This document shows positions 43,540 to 54,174 of a stretch of DNA of 64,000 nucleotides, in pieces (within the stretch, counting starts at the first letter, position 1; each line of letters begins with the position of its first letter). Below the pieces are notes generated by a model. It saw only the letters and a program-made list of their open reading frames with translations, did no database searches and was not told the origin of the DNA. This DNA is from Nigrospora sphaerica (lineage: Eukaryota > Ascomycota > Sordariomycetes > Amphisphaeriales > Apiosporaceae). The stretch is from contig JAGVVL010000001.1 of assembly GCA_018287875.1 (NCBI GenBank), positions 8,742,001 through 8,806,000 of the forward strand, read 5' to 3'. Position numbers and translations under genes: made by a program.

Positions 43540-45895
43540 ATGGCGTCCGTCACGTCGCTGGACAAGGACTTGCGCCGGATGCGCCTCGAGAAGTATACGC
43601 CTGCCGCCGCCAACGAAGCCCGCGCGTGGATCGAGGACATCCTGGGGGAGCGCCTGCCCGGCGGCGACCTCCTTGAGGGCCTGAAGAACGGCGTTGCGCT
43701 GTGCAAGTACGTTCTCCCCCCTCCCGCCGCTCCGCGACGGAAGGACAAGCCGTGAGCCCACGAGACTAACCCCGCGGCTTCGCAGGCTCATCAACCTCGC
43801 CACGGGTCCGCCGGGCGTCAAGTTTAAGCAGTCGGCCATGCCCTTTGTGCAAATGGAGAACATCTCCCACTTCCTGCGCGCCTGCCAGCAGCCACCTCTG
43901 AACTTGCAAACGCACGACATGTTTCTGACGGTCGACCTCTTTGAACAAAAAGACCCGGCCCAGGTCTTGCAGTGCCTTGGTGCTTTCTCCCGCGCCGCGC
44001 AAAAAGCCAAACCTGCAGCATTCCCCACCCCTATCGGGGGGATTCCCAAGCCGAAACCCTCCATCTTCGCCGCGTCCGTTGTGTCCCCCACCATCATCTC
44101 CCCCCAGAGCACGGCCTCGGCACCCGCGAGCAGAGCGCGTGGCATGTCCAACGCGTCCAGCAACTCGTCGTCTCTCCAGCGGCCCGCCCCGCAGCCTCTG
44201 GTCGCGTCCAAAACGGGCGACTCGAACTCGAGCCGCTGGAGTCAGAACAAGAGCCCAACACTCCTCGACCGCGTAGGCTCGCCTTCGGTGAGTAGCTGGA
44301 GCAACAAGAACCACGAAGGCGTTACGAGCCCTGCGTGGAACATTGCCCAGTACGGCTACATGGGCGGTGCCTCCCAGGGCAACCTCGGCGTGGCCTTTGG
44401 CGGCCGACGGCAGATCACGAGCGCGAGCCCCCGTGTGCCCACTCTCGCCGAGAAGGAGCGTCGCCGCAAGGAGCAGGAAGCCGAAGCCGAGAGCCAGCGG
44501 CTGCAGATGGAGGAGGAAACTAAAGCTCGCAAGGCGCAGCTCGCGGCCGAAGAGGAGCGCGCCCAGGCCGAGGAGGAGCGACGGTGGGAGGACGAAGCCC
44601 GGCGGGCGCGGGCCGAAGAGAAGCGCAAAGCCGAGGAAGAAAAGCGACGGTGGGAGGAAGAGGAGCGCCAGTGGAAATTAACGGAGGAAAAACGCCGCCG
44701 GGACGAGGAGGCCGCCGAGGCCAAGCTCGATGAGGAACGCCGCGCCGCCCGTCTGCGCAGCAAGAGCAACCTCCAGCTGCAGCAGAGCCAGAATCAGCCC
44801 CACCACAAAAAGTCCGACAGCGACCGCATCCGGGAGCTGGAGGAGCAGCTGGAACGGGCGCGGCAGCGGGAGCTCGAGTACGAGGAGGAGCGTTCACGTC
44901 GGGGCCCCCGTTCCGACGCCAAGAGCCGGAATCGGTCACGGAGCAAAGCCCGGGCGCAAAGCCGACCGCCCAGCCGGCAGGACTCGTGGTCGCGCAACGA
45001 GCGCGAGGTCCTGAAGACGCAGTGGGACCGCCACCGGGAGGAGCAAGCGGCGGCGCCCACTTTGGCCCCGGGTCCCTCGCTGCCGCCGCGGCCCCTGCCC
45101 GAACCGGGTCCCAAGCCGATCCTGAAGCAGCAGCGCACGGGCGGGAATGCGTCTTCGCCTCTACGACCGCAGGCCGCGGGTGAGGCTAGGCCCCTCCCCG
45201 TCCCGGCACGGCTGTCGTACCAGAAGACGGGCGAGCGTGCGCCTGGCCCCCCGCCCAGCCCCGGACGACCGCTCCCCACCCCGGCATCTCCTCCGAGCCG
45301 GGCTCTCCCCAACCCGGCATCTCCCCCGAGCCGGGCTCTCCCCAACCCGGCTTCCCCGCCTAGTCGGGGCATGCCCAACCCTGCTTCCCCACCGGACCGG
45401 GGTATGCCCAACCCGACGTCGGTAGTGCCGCCGCCGAACCGATCGCTTCCCTTTGCTACGCCACCGACGTCGCCCCCCTCCAACCGGACCGACCGCTTCC
45501 TGGCGAAGAACGCCATGCCGCGAAGCCCGCCGGCGCAGCAGACGTACTCGCGCGAGCTGGGGGCCACGGCCGAGCAAGACGCCGAAGACCGCCGTCGCCA
45601 ACAGGCGCAGACGCAGACCAGGGCGGGCGGCTGGGCCTCCAAATCGCTGCTGGAGCGCGAGATGGAGATGGAGCGCCAGCGCCAGCGCGAGTGGGAAGAG
45701 GCCCAACAAGAGACGGCCAAGGCGGTCCCGCGCGGCGAGGGCGTCGACGGCATTGGCGGCGGCCTCGGCGGCCGCTGGGACGTCGGCCAGTGGAGTGGCT
45801 TCACGGGCGGGGACAGCCAGAACAAGGGCACGGCCGGCATCGGGGCAGGCCGACGCCCCATCGTGGGGCCCCGTCCGTTGCCCAACAGGCCTTGA
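43540..45895 (+). CDS. calponin-homology domain protein with coiled coil and proline-rich tail
   Basis: Two exons, 43540-43706 and 43786-45895, give 758 residues. ATG 43540 is the first ATG of the frame. A single calponin-homology domain covers roughly residues 5-125 (ARAWIEDILGERLPGGDLLE, GLKNGVALCKLIN, AMPFVQMENISHFLRAC, DLFEQKDPAQVLQCLGAF), as in transgelin/Scp1-type actin-binding proteins. Residues about 270-430 are an extreme Glu/Arg/Lys-rich heptad region, a long coiled coil or single alpha-helix. Then comes an Arg/Ser-rich stretch and a long Pro-rich tail containing five 11-residue repeats (core NPASPPSR). This tail could bind SH3 or profilin-type partners. Likely a cytoskeletal crosslinker or scaffold on actin; far longer than yeast Scp1 (about 200 residues). 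Confidence 0.88.
45264..45421 (+). repeat. 33-bp coding tandem repeat (11-aa units, five copies)
   Basis: Lies inside the CH-domain gene; units read P-x-PASPPSR-x-x with the 2nd to 4th copies almost identical in DNA. In-frame length change would vary the Pro-rich tail without disrupting the gene. Confidence 0.85.
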
Positions 45896-47159
45896 TCCGT
45901 AGGGTGTTGGGGTGTCTTGATGTTCCTTTTCTTTGTTTGTTTGTTTTAGGCGAGCGAGGGAGGAGAGGAGAGGGTTACCCCCTTTCCTTGCATGCGGGAG
46001 AAAGATGACGAAGTCCGAGAGGCCCGGCCGTCACAACCTCGAACAAGTGGCGTTCGATCGATTGCGGATAGGGAGTTTAGTAGCATAATACACCGCATCT
46101 CGGCCATGGTAGTTCTTTGTTTCCCTCCGATCCCGTCCGCCTACCACTCGTCCCGTTGGGCGTACCTTGGAGAGCAAGCGGAGAAATGAGGCTTAGATGT
46201 GCAGGAAGAGCTGCGAATCGAGCATCACGTCTCCTCTAGGCCAAGCGGGGCCAGGCTTCGTGATGCTTGGCAACGTCACGGGGCTCCTGTACTAGGGGAA
46301 GGACGGAGGCGGCCAGCCGAACTCAGCGGTGCGTGGTGGCAGTAGCGCTCGTTGGAGCGGGCGATGGACTACCCCGCGCCGCAGTCAGGGATATGGTGAG
46401 AGAGGCAAGTAGGACCAGGGAAAGGACACGTCGGATTGTGTTCTGAAGGCGCAGTAGAAGCCGGCCCCCAAGATACTGGCGCCCATGGCTACGCTCCCCT
46501 CTCCCAAGGCGTCCGACTCGCCGCACGCCATGAACCGGATCATCCGCTCCCCGTGTAAGGAACCGGGGCCATGTACCAATAGCCTGTGCAAGCCCGGCAA
46601 GAACTCAGGAGCCTTACAGAGAGCCTAAGCCTAAGGTTGTCGGCTACACTCTGGCTTCTCTATTCATGAGTACCTACGGAGGGATAGGACAGGGCGCCAA
46701 CCGATGCTTGAGACATTACGAGAAGCTTTTAGTTGTGGTCCGGATGGGGGCATTGCGAGGTTCGCCACCCAAGGAAGGCGAGATAGGCCGTCGAAACGAC
46801 GACGACGAAGGAAGGGGCGACAGGAACACGGTGTGAGCCTGGCACCTGCTCGTGGACATGCATACACCTGGTCAAAGTAGCAATTGCGGCGAAAACTCTC
46901 GGGGCGGAGAGCCACGGAGGCAAGTACGACGTGGCCCGTCGCCTTGCACGGAGCGTGAGGTGAATAAGGCGACGGGCCGCCTACGCGACGACCGAGCCTG
47001 TCCTGGATCAGTCAGATGCAGCCGAGAACTTCTGCCGGCTTGGGGTCAGCTCGTCTTTTTACTGCCTTTAGTTGCATTCATACGGAAAACCGTGCCTCCG
47101 AGACGCGATCTTCTCTTTCAATACTCTATGCGCATCCGATTAGCCTCACTCTTCCCACC
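45896..47159. other. intergenic, no gene recognised
   Basis: 3' UTR of the CH gene (T-rich near 45925-45950) followed by about 1 kb without recognisable coding sequence. Confidence 0.55.
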
Positions 47160-48282
47160 ATGTCTTCGGCCCCGCATCTCCTGGAGCCTCCCTACGTGCC
47201 CTCCTCCACGCCTTTCCCCTTGCCCCCCCCAGTGCCTAACATTCTACGCATGGGGTTGTTGCAACCTGGAATGATGGGGCTAAGGCCAATCTACGAATGG
47301 GGAACGGAATACGGTGCCCTTTACCTAGCGGTAAGGCATCTACTTGTCGAGCATGCCTGTGACGGGCATTCGGATTTGCTGGTGAACGCCCTGGGACCGG
47401 ATGCCGGCAACGGGGACCGCCGCCATGGCATGGTCCTACTATCCCTACTGATGGCGTCACCGTGGATCCCTCGGATGACAGCGATTCACTACGGCGAAGC
47501 CGGGATCATCGGCGGCATTCATACCATACTCCTCAACGACGAGTGCATCAATGCGTTTGCCACACAACTCGCCAACTTTCGGAAGGGGGAGGTGCCCGTT
47601 GGGCCTCGCTGGAATCCAGTTCCGCATTGGTGGAATCGCTTGCGTATGGAGCGATACGAAGCACAGATATGGCTCAACAGTAGGGATTTAGACTATAACT
47701 TCTGCTTCTATCAGTTAGAGATGGCCCTTTGGCAAGATGTCAAAATACTCTGGGACGGTTGGGAGGCTAAAAATGGCCCACACGACTCGGCGGAGCGCAG
47801 CCACGTTTGTAGGTGATCCTTGCTCGCAATGGCGGGCACTGAACCGCGAATTCTTGTTCTGCACCCTGTGGCTAATGGTGTATTTAGTTATCTGGTGCTT
47901 GGGGTACGACGAGAAAGCCGGCGATTCTGCATACAGCCCGATCCATTTCAGACAGGTGATTGAGACCGTGACGAAGAAGCTGCATGATGAAGCCACTGTC
48001 ATCCTCTTCCCCGCCACGAGAGCCCACCAGCCTGTCCTGCAAGACATCGGTTACGAAGTAGAAAAAATTGCGACCTACAACGTGGGCGGAATTATAAAGG
48101 AGATCATCTTCATGACACACACTCAGCTACACATTGAGCAACAAGCAGGATTCCCAGGAGTTGGGCCCAGCCACACGTCAAGCAACGAGCAAGATTGTCA
48201 GGAATTGAGCCCAATGGAGCCTATGGAATCAATACATGGATCGGTAATGCCGCAGCCCGTGCTGGATCAAGAACGGAGGTGA
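47160..48282 (+). CDS. hypothetical protein, 347 aa, unknown function
   Basis: Modelled as two exons, 47160-47808 and 47888-48282, with a 79-nt intron (donor GTAGGT, branch-like GGCTAATGG, acceptor TATTTAG) that joins two otherwise separate frames in phase. If unspliced, the first frame would stop at 47816. The N terminus is Pro-rich (PSSTPFPLPPPVPN), then a helical body with YEWGTEYGALYLAVRHLL, HYGEAGIIGGIHTILLNDEC and WNPVPHWWNRLRMERYEAQIW. The C-terminal part includes TVILFPATRAHQPVLQDIGYEVEKI, faintly like the acceptor end of GNAT acetyltransferases, followed by a disordered acidic tail. The GNAT resemblance is too weak to assign a function. It stands just upstream of a clear GNAT gene on the same strand. 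Confidence 0.5.
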
Positions 48283-48556
48283 CGGACGGGTGCGGGGACG
48301 GATTCGCATGCTTCCCCTTTCACTTGAGTTTGATTTTTTCATGACCAACAGTACGCTCTTTTCTATACCTGAGAAGTGGTCTCGCCATGCCTGGCCAGCC
48401 CGGGAAGTAATATACTACTCGTCTCAAGCGATGTGTCGTCGTCCCTTTCCAACTCTCGCTGGAGTTTGACATGTGTGACAACACCGTAAAGACGGAAGGG
48501 GCTGGCGTACCCGAGTCCGTATACCGCTTCATCTTTTGCGTGCTACGAACTGATAG
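48283..48556. other. short intergenic gap
   Basis: 274 bases between two same-strand genes; presumed 3' UTR and promoter. Confidence 0.5.
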
Positions 48557-49187
48557 ATGGATGGTGCGGTCTGTCCGTACCCATGGGAACCACCAATTGA
48601 ATGGGTTCGGCTCGAGGTGAAGAAGAGGTGGTACTCCAGCAGCTATGAAATGCTGCCGTCCACGGTCATAGGTTTACCAGCAACGACTGCTATTGTTCCC
48701 TCCTTGGAAGCTACATCCTTGCCCCGCCCCGCCGTCGCCAGGACACCCTCACAGAGGGCGGTGGAAGCATCCGACTACTTACTCCTCCCCGAGAAGCACC
48801 AAAGCGCAACCATGAAGTTCAAGTTCCTGCGGCTCTTCTACCACTACTACCAGACCCCCGCCACGATGAACCCGTTCGTCGCCGCGCCGGCCCCAGGCCA
48901 CCGACGCCCGCGGTCTGAGGGCCTGCCGGTCGTCGACATCATCGACGCCGACGACGAAGCCGCCGTGGAGGCGGTGGCGCGGGTCCTGCGGGCCAGCGCC
49001 GGCGACGCGGCGAGCACGTGCGCGCAGTTCGCCGTGGCGGTGGCGGCGGCGGCACCCGCGGACCGGGGCGCCGAGTCCCAAAGACGGCTCGGGGCCCTCC
49101 AGCGCGCCTTTGTGCGCGATGTGCGCGCCATGGGCTTCGACGGCTGGCTGTACCAGGCGACGATGCGGGACGGCAGCCACAGCCACA

Positions 49188-49225
<38 letters not shown>

Positions 49226-49771
49226 ACCGTCGTCGTCGGCGGCGCCTTCCTCGAGCGCGTCGACGCCGGTTGGCGCCACGCGAGCTCCCGCGGCGCCTGT
49301 CGCGCCTTCTGGGTCGTGCGCCGCCCCGACGACGCCGTTCCCGGCCGCGGCCGCGCGCGCGGCGACGACGTCTGGCTCGGGCACATGCGCGACATGCACG
49401 GCCGGCTTTACGCACTCGTGGACTGCCTGGCCCGGCAGCAGGTCTTTGGTCAGTCGTTTCCCCCGCGGCAGCCCGGGAGCGAACATCGTACTGACGCTCC
49501 CGGACCCCCAGTTCTCACGGCCATCGGGGTCCGCGAACAGCACCGGAACCAGGGCATCGGCACGCAGCTTCTCCGCCACATCGAGACGCACATCGGGGAG
49601 AACAACGTCATTGTGGTGGTCAGCGAACGATACTGCCAGGGCTTCTTTGCCAAAAACGGCTTTGAGGTCGCCGAGGAGCCCGGGCTGGACCCGCGCAACG
49701 GGAACCAAACGCCCACGACCCTCATGCTCAAGAACCACGAGGCGCCGTTGGCTCAAAGGAGGGGACACTGA
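48557..49771 (+). CDS. GNAT-family N-acetyltransferase
   Basis: The frame is open throughout, but 49449-49511 has all the marks of a 63-nt intron (donor GTCAGT, branch TACTGACG, acceptor CCCCCAG); splicing gives 383 residues, retention 404. The start is uncertain: ATG 48557 is the first, but ATG 48812 or 48866 have good context, and the domain only begins near LPVVDIIDADDEAAVEAVA. The acetyl-CoA site motif is GVREQHRNQGIGTQLLRHIE, followed by the beta-bulge and alpha-helix region VSERYCQGFFAKNGFEV typical of GNAT enzymes. These move an acetyl group from acetyl-CoA to an amine of a small molecule or protein. A run of 12 glycines from a GGC microsatellite lies in the middle of the domain, where a loop is expected. 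Confidence 0.75.
49190..49224 (+). repeat. (GGC)n microsatellite coding for poly-Gly
   Basis: Nearly 12 GGC units inside the GNAT gene. Confidence 0.95.
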
Positions 49772-50288
49772 AGAGGGAGATTTTAAAAAAGGAAAGGGAG
49801 AAGGAGAACATTTCCGGAGCGAGTGTGACATTAGATGGACCCAGGCAATGCTTTTCCCCAAACGCGCGGTAGCGAGTGCTCGCCCGTGCTGCTTCACTAC
49901 TTCACAGCGCCGCCAACACGCTACTTTTGGGAGAAACAACGCTTCCGAAATAGCAGGGGACCCGAGTTCTGCCTCGTGACGTAAGGGAATTCTTCACGAA
50001 ACACCGACGAATACCGATTCCGGTTACAGCGTAGCTCTCCCAACCAAGCAGGCCGACCACGCGGCTGGTCCGGCAAAATACGAAACAAAGAAGAGGAATA
50101 GTGCCAACAGGACGCGAACCAACACGACATCGGATAACGAGGGGATCGAGGCTGTCGAAGCGAGCCGAGATGACAACAATGGAATTGTGCGTCTACATAA
50201 ACGCCGTCCCGCCCCTCGCATCCGGGGAGAATATCAAGTCCCATCCACGGACGGCCCCACGAGAAGACTCCCGTTGGCAACCATCACG
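49772..50288. other. intergenic, nothing seen
   Basis: Spacer of about 0.5 kb between same-strand genes. Confidence 0.5.
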
Positions 50289-50995
50289 ATGGCCGTCACT
50301 TTGCGAAATGCTCCGTCTACTGCGAAAATCGCCATCGGCGAATCGGAAGAAATCCGGAAAACGCTCAAGTTCATGGCGAAGAGCGTGTCCAAACAGCGGG
50401 GTATTGACTGGACGCGAGCCGACCGCTCGACCAAGGAGACAGAAGTACAGGCCATGTGGACGAGGTTTGATGACATGTGCGATCACGCCGAAGCGGAGAC
50501 GGTTCATCTGGAGGCCAAGGATGCCGGCAAGGTTTGCGCCGTCGTAGCCATCCTCCGGGGCCACGGGGTAGACGAAGCCACCTGGTGGGAGCGTATGAAA
50601 CGTGCGAAGGATCCCGCGGGGCCAGTTGCGAGACTTTGGGAGATGTGCGAGGCGAGGAAAAAGAAGGACGGGGCCGCTTCTAAAGTCCATGGTATGTTGG
50701 AGACCCCTTGTGTCCGCTAAAGTTCACAACGGTACCCGCAGTCCTTCCACGCTTCTTTCCCCCCGCGAGCGACGACGTGGGGTTGGACGAGGTTAAGATC
50801 GAAAAGGAGATTTTCCTAGTCTACCGCCGACGGGCTTGTCAAGGGGACGATGTCATTGGGTTGTGTGTCGACGACGAAAACAAGGACCTTAGGGACTTCT
50901 ACAAGGAGCAAGGATTCGAAGACGCCTTCAAACCCTCGGATCGGAATGGAGGGTGCTGGGGAATGGTGTGGGGGTGCGGCGACGTTATGCCTTGA
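50289..50995 (+). CDS. small GNAT-like protein, 218 aa
   Basis: Two exons, 50289-50691 and 50742-50995; the 50-nt intron has GTATGT and CCCGCAG ends and a CCGCTAAAG branch-like element, and the joined frame is consistent. ATG 50289 is used because in-frame codons upstream start only with GTG. The N-terminal half is charged and helical (SEEIRKTLKFMAKSVSKQRG). The C-terminal part VIGLCVDDENKDLRDFYKEQG followed by F resembles the last conserved strand and helix of GNAT enzymes (the DEN..L..FY...GF pattern). The classical Q/R-x-x-G-x-G/A acetyl-CoA loop is not visible, so it may be a degenerate or non-enzymatic member. Same strand as the GNAT gene just upstream. Confidence 0.5.
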
Positions 50996-52129
50996 AAGAC
51001 TGCTCAAGCCGCTTCAACCCCGAAGCGAGCCGCACTTGATGGGCGCAGGGTTTGTCACATGGCGCCCATGATCGGCGGTGCAGTTTGAAGAGCCAGCTCT
51101 GGGTAAAGAATGTGAGGAAAGTGGAGTTCTACTTGAATCTTCCACGGAATAAACGGGTACATTCATTCGAAGCTGCTCCTTCGCCTCTTATAATGGTGTT
51201 GTCTGTCTGGCGCCCAAGGTTTACCACGAAAAAAAGCCGGAATGCGTAAAAGTATGCGACTCGGCCCGATTGGGCCGCCTGGTGGGCAGTCCATCTCATC
51301 CCGTCCAACACCAAGCGTATTAAATGACAAACAAAAGGTCAATGGTTGACAGACAGGCCCGCGCCACGTCCCGAGGCCATCCTATCAGAGAAATGACCCA
51401 GCTCGGTGTGGAAAAGTCCGTTCCATTCACCAATTCCCCATTTCCAGCGTGCAGCAGACAATCATGCACACAAGAAAAGCAGGCGCTCCCGCCATGAACC
51501 AGGCTAGGCGCCTTCAGGTGTAACACCAGGCTTTGTCGCTTCCCAATCGTCAACCCGCTGCGAGCCGTCATCAGCTGGAGGATGCCACGGTGCAATTGGA
51601 ATAAACACGCAGCCAAACCCGGGCCGGCCAACAAACTGCGTGACTCACCTGTCCTCAAATCGTAGACGCTGTGGTTTTGATTCGCACTCCTTGGCCACGA
51701 CCCTGGATGCGGGAACAGAAGCTGGCCACTCTTCAAAACAAGACACCAACAAGGGCCTAACCTCCCGCGGGATGGGTATACAAACACCAACTGCCGGTGA
51801 ACCGAGGGAAGCCTCGTTATTCCATTACTCGTGACGCTCGTCGTGTCGGCGGAATCCGCACCCCGGGGGAGCTCTTCGATGAATCGTTGACCGGGGCAAG
51901 GGTGGCTCATCCGCTCGGAGAAGGCCAAGGAAGCGAGGCCACCCCAAAAGCCCGCCGGCTCTGTTGGCTCCCCGCGGCGGCCGGTACTAAGAATATCCCA
52001 CGGTTGTCGAAGGAGGGAGCGGTGGCCGGCACGATCCAGACCCCGCCCCTGTCGCTCATCGCAGGTGACGCAGAGGCTGGACACCCGCCGCGTTACGCTG
52101 TGCTGTGAGCGTCCCCAACTCCTTTCCCC
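50996..52129. other. intergenic, no gene recognised
   Basis: A 297-codon open frame on the minus strand (51320-52213) shows no family features and looks like chance. Confidence 0.45.
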
Positions 52130-52589
52130 ATGCGCCCCGCCACCCAAGAGGACATCGACGTCCGCAAGCGGAGCGGGATGCTCTCCAACCTGCACTTCTG
52201 GGGGCATTGCCATCGAGTGATGCTACAAAGTGAGGGGTTAGGGTCGTTTACCGACCGCCCGTTCTTTGAGTTCTGGATCGACACTCGTGGTACGTCCCTT
52301 CCCGGCCCCTTGGAACGCCGAGCCGGCACTGACATGGCGACGGTTGCGAAGTGCATATATACTCAAAGCCAACAATGGACCACGAAGCTTGAGTGCATCG
52401 AGCTACGGGGACACTCCCCCTGCCGCGGGCGAAAACGAGCCATGTATTCCCATCCCAACAGAGATATTACGCGGCCATATCCCCATCGTGATACCCTCGC
52501 CCCGTGTAAATTATCCACGTAGGGGGCCTTCCCGGCCCTGTATAGATCGCCTGCCCGTAACATTATGGAAAAGCTTGAGTGGCCTCTGA
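52130..52589 (+). CDS. possible small gene, low confidence
   Basis: ATG 52130 begins MRPATQEDIDVRKRSGMLSN, a start reminiscent of GNAT proteins, and stays open to about 52290, where GTACGT could be a donor; the acceptor TACTCAAAG near 52372 would join a frame ending at 52589. Product about 125 residues. No conserved motif follows. It may be a chance frame. Confidence 0.2.
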
Positions 52590-53176
52590 ATTGCCTTGCA
52601 GCTCACGAGCATCACACTTGGACCCACCAAGCGATACCACGCGATACCACGCTCGACGCTTTTGCCAGAGCCGAAACCTCGCTCGCCTTCCTTGAAAGCA
52701 ACGCCAAAATGTCCAGCGCAAGCCAGAGACGCTTGCGACGCGTGTATTGGTACGGCCAACGCCCCAGCACGCCCATCGTGTAGTCGCCGCTTCCGTCTCT
52801 TCCGCCACCGCCTCCTCCCGCTGCTCCGGCTTCTGCTGGTGCTTCGGCAATCGCTAGTGCTACGACCGCTGGCCCTCGTGAGTTATCGCGAGGACGCCGG
52901 CCTGCGCCGCGCGGGCCTGATCAGGGCAGGCCCGAGGCCGTACAGGAATAGACCGTGGTGGGCAATACCTCATTGCGTAGTGAACTGGGCGTCTCGACTT
53001 GTCACGGGACCCATAGAAGATTGTCGTAGAGCTTCGGTGTCTCTTGCACGATCTTTCATAAACGTCGTCATTTTATTGATTTGGTCGAAGCCGAAGCGCA
53101 TCCACATTGGCTGCGTATTGGCAACAAACGTTGCTGAGCGCGAACTGGCCTATCCGCCCTTGGCCGTGCATCGAGG
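52590..53176. other. intergenic, no gene recognised
   Basis: Downstream side of the convergent dehydrogenase gene. Nothing coding could be supported. Confidence 0.45.
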
Positions 53177-54174
53177 CTACTCGCCCCTGAAATCTGTTAC
53201 CTCCTGTTGCTTCCTGAACATGGCGAGCGTGTCGGCACCCAAGTACTGCTCGCGCAGGTCGGCTATACGCTCCTCGAGTTCGACGTAGCGGTCGCCCCAG
53301 GCCACAATGACGCGCCCGTGCCAGCGGCCGGGGGTGTCGCGCAGGCTATCGGGCTCGCGCCCGTAGACGTCGACGCGGCGCGTCTGCTGGGCCGTGGCGG
53401 AAAAGACAAGGGCCAGGGCGACATGCTCCGGGCTGGACACAGGGGTGCCGGCATGAATCATGGGCACGGCCAGGTCGTACAGGAGCATGCGCGTGATAGT
53501 GGCGTGGGCGGCGACGGCGTTGATGGTGATGTTGTCGCGGCTGACACTGTGGCGCAGAGAGCGGACGAGGCCGACGTGGGCCGCCTGGCTCGACGACCAG
53601 ACGGGAAGCGAGTGCTCGGGCATGTAGGCCGGCGTGCCCGTCGTGAGGACGATGCTGCCGGCCCGCCCGTGCTTCCGCATGTTGTGCCACGCCAGTTTGA
53701 TCGTGTTCAGGCAGCCGTGCGCGTTGGTCAGCAGGTCCCCGTACCGGGGCTCCGCCAGGTTGCCCTGGTCGTCGTACCGGTCGTCGAGAAGCTCGTAGTC
53801 GCCCGTGGCGGCGCCGGCGTTGGCAAAGACGAAATCGCAGGCCCCAACCGTATCAAATACGGCGCGCAGTCCCGCCCACTGGCGCACGTCAGCCTTGTGG
53901 GTTTGGAATCGTTCCCACTGACGCCAGTCCTCGTTTTCCACATCGGGGTCGCGGATATCGACAATGTGCACGGTGGCGCCCTTGTCCAAGAGAAGCCGGG
54001 CGGCGGCCAGGCCGATGCCCGAGGCGCCCCCTAAAATACGGCACTTCAGTAAGATGATGATCTTCTCTTCCGCACCCCAGCGGACCGGAAGGGAGTGGTC
54101 AACATACCCGTGATGAGGGCAGTCTTGCCCGCCAGGTCGGGAATGGCCTGCTCCTCGATATTCAAAGCCGTCAT
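53177..54174 (-). CDS. short-chain dehydrogenase/reductase homologue lacking the catalytic triad
   Basis: Two exons, 54174-54108 and 54030-53177, encode 306 residues; the 77-nt intron splits the cofactor motif and splicing restores ITGGASGIG (residues 21-29). The Rossmann fold is otherwise intact: VHIVDIRD (Asp48, NAD(H)-type), KADVRQW, and FANAGAA in place of NNAG. The classical active site is gone. Where SDRs have Tyr-x-x-x-Lys the protein has W167-S-S-S-Q171, and the Ser 13 residues before the Tyr is Gly154. The PG motif after strand 6 is also changed (NAVAAHATIT). The family oxidises or reduces alcohols and ketones with NAD(P)(H); this member probably binds nucleotide but cannot work by the usual mechanism. 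It lies 1.6 kb from the terpene synthase on the same strand. Confidence 0.85.

Noticed and set aside
51320..52213. 297-codon minus frame
   Set aside because: No domain, no plausible splice partners, and composition like random GC-rich DNA.
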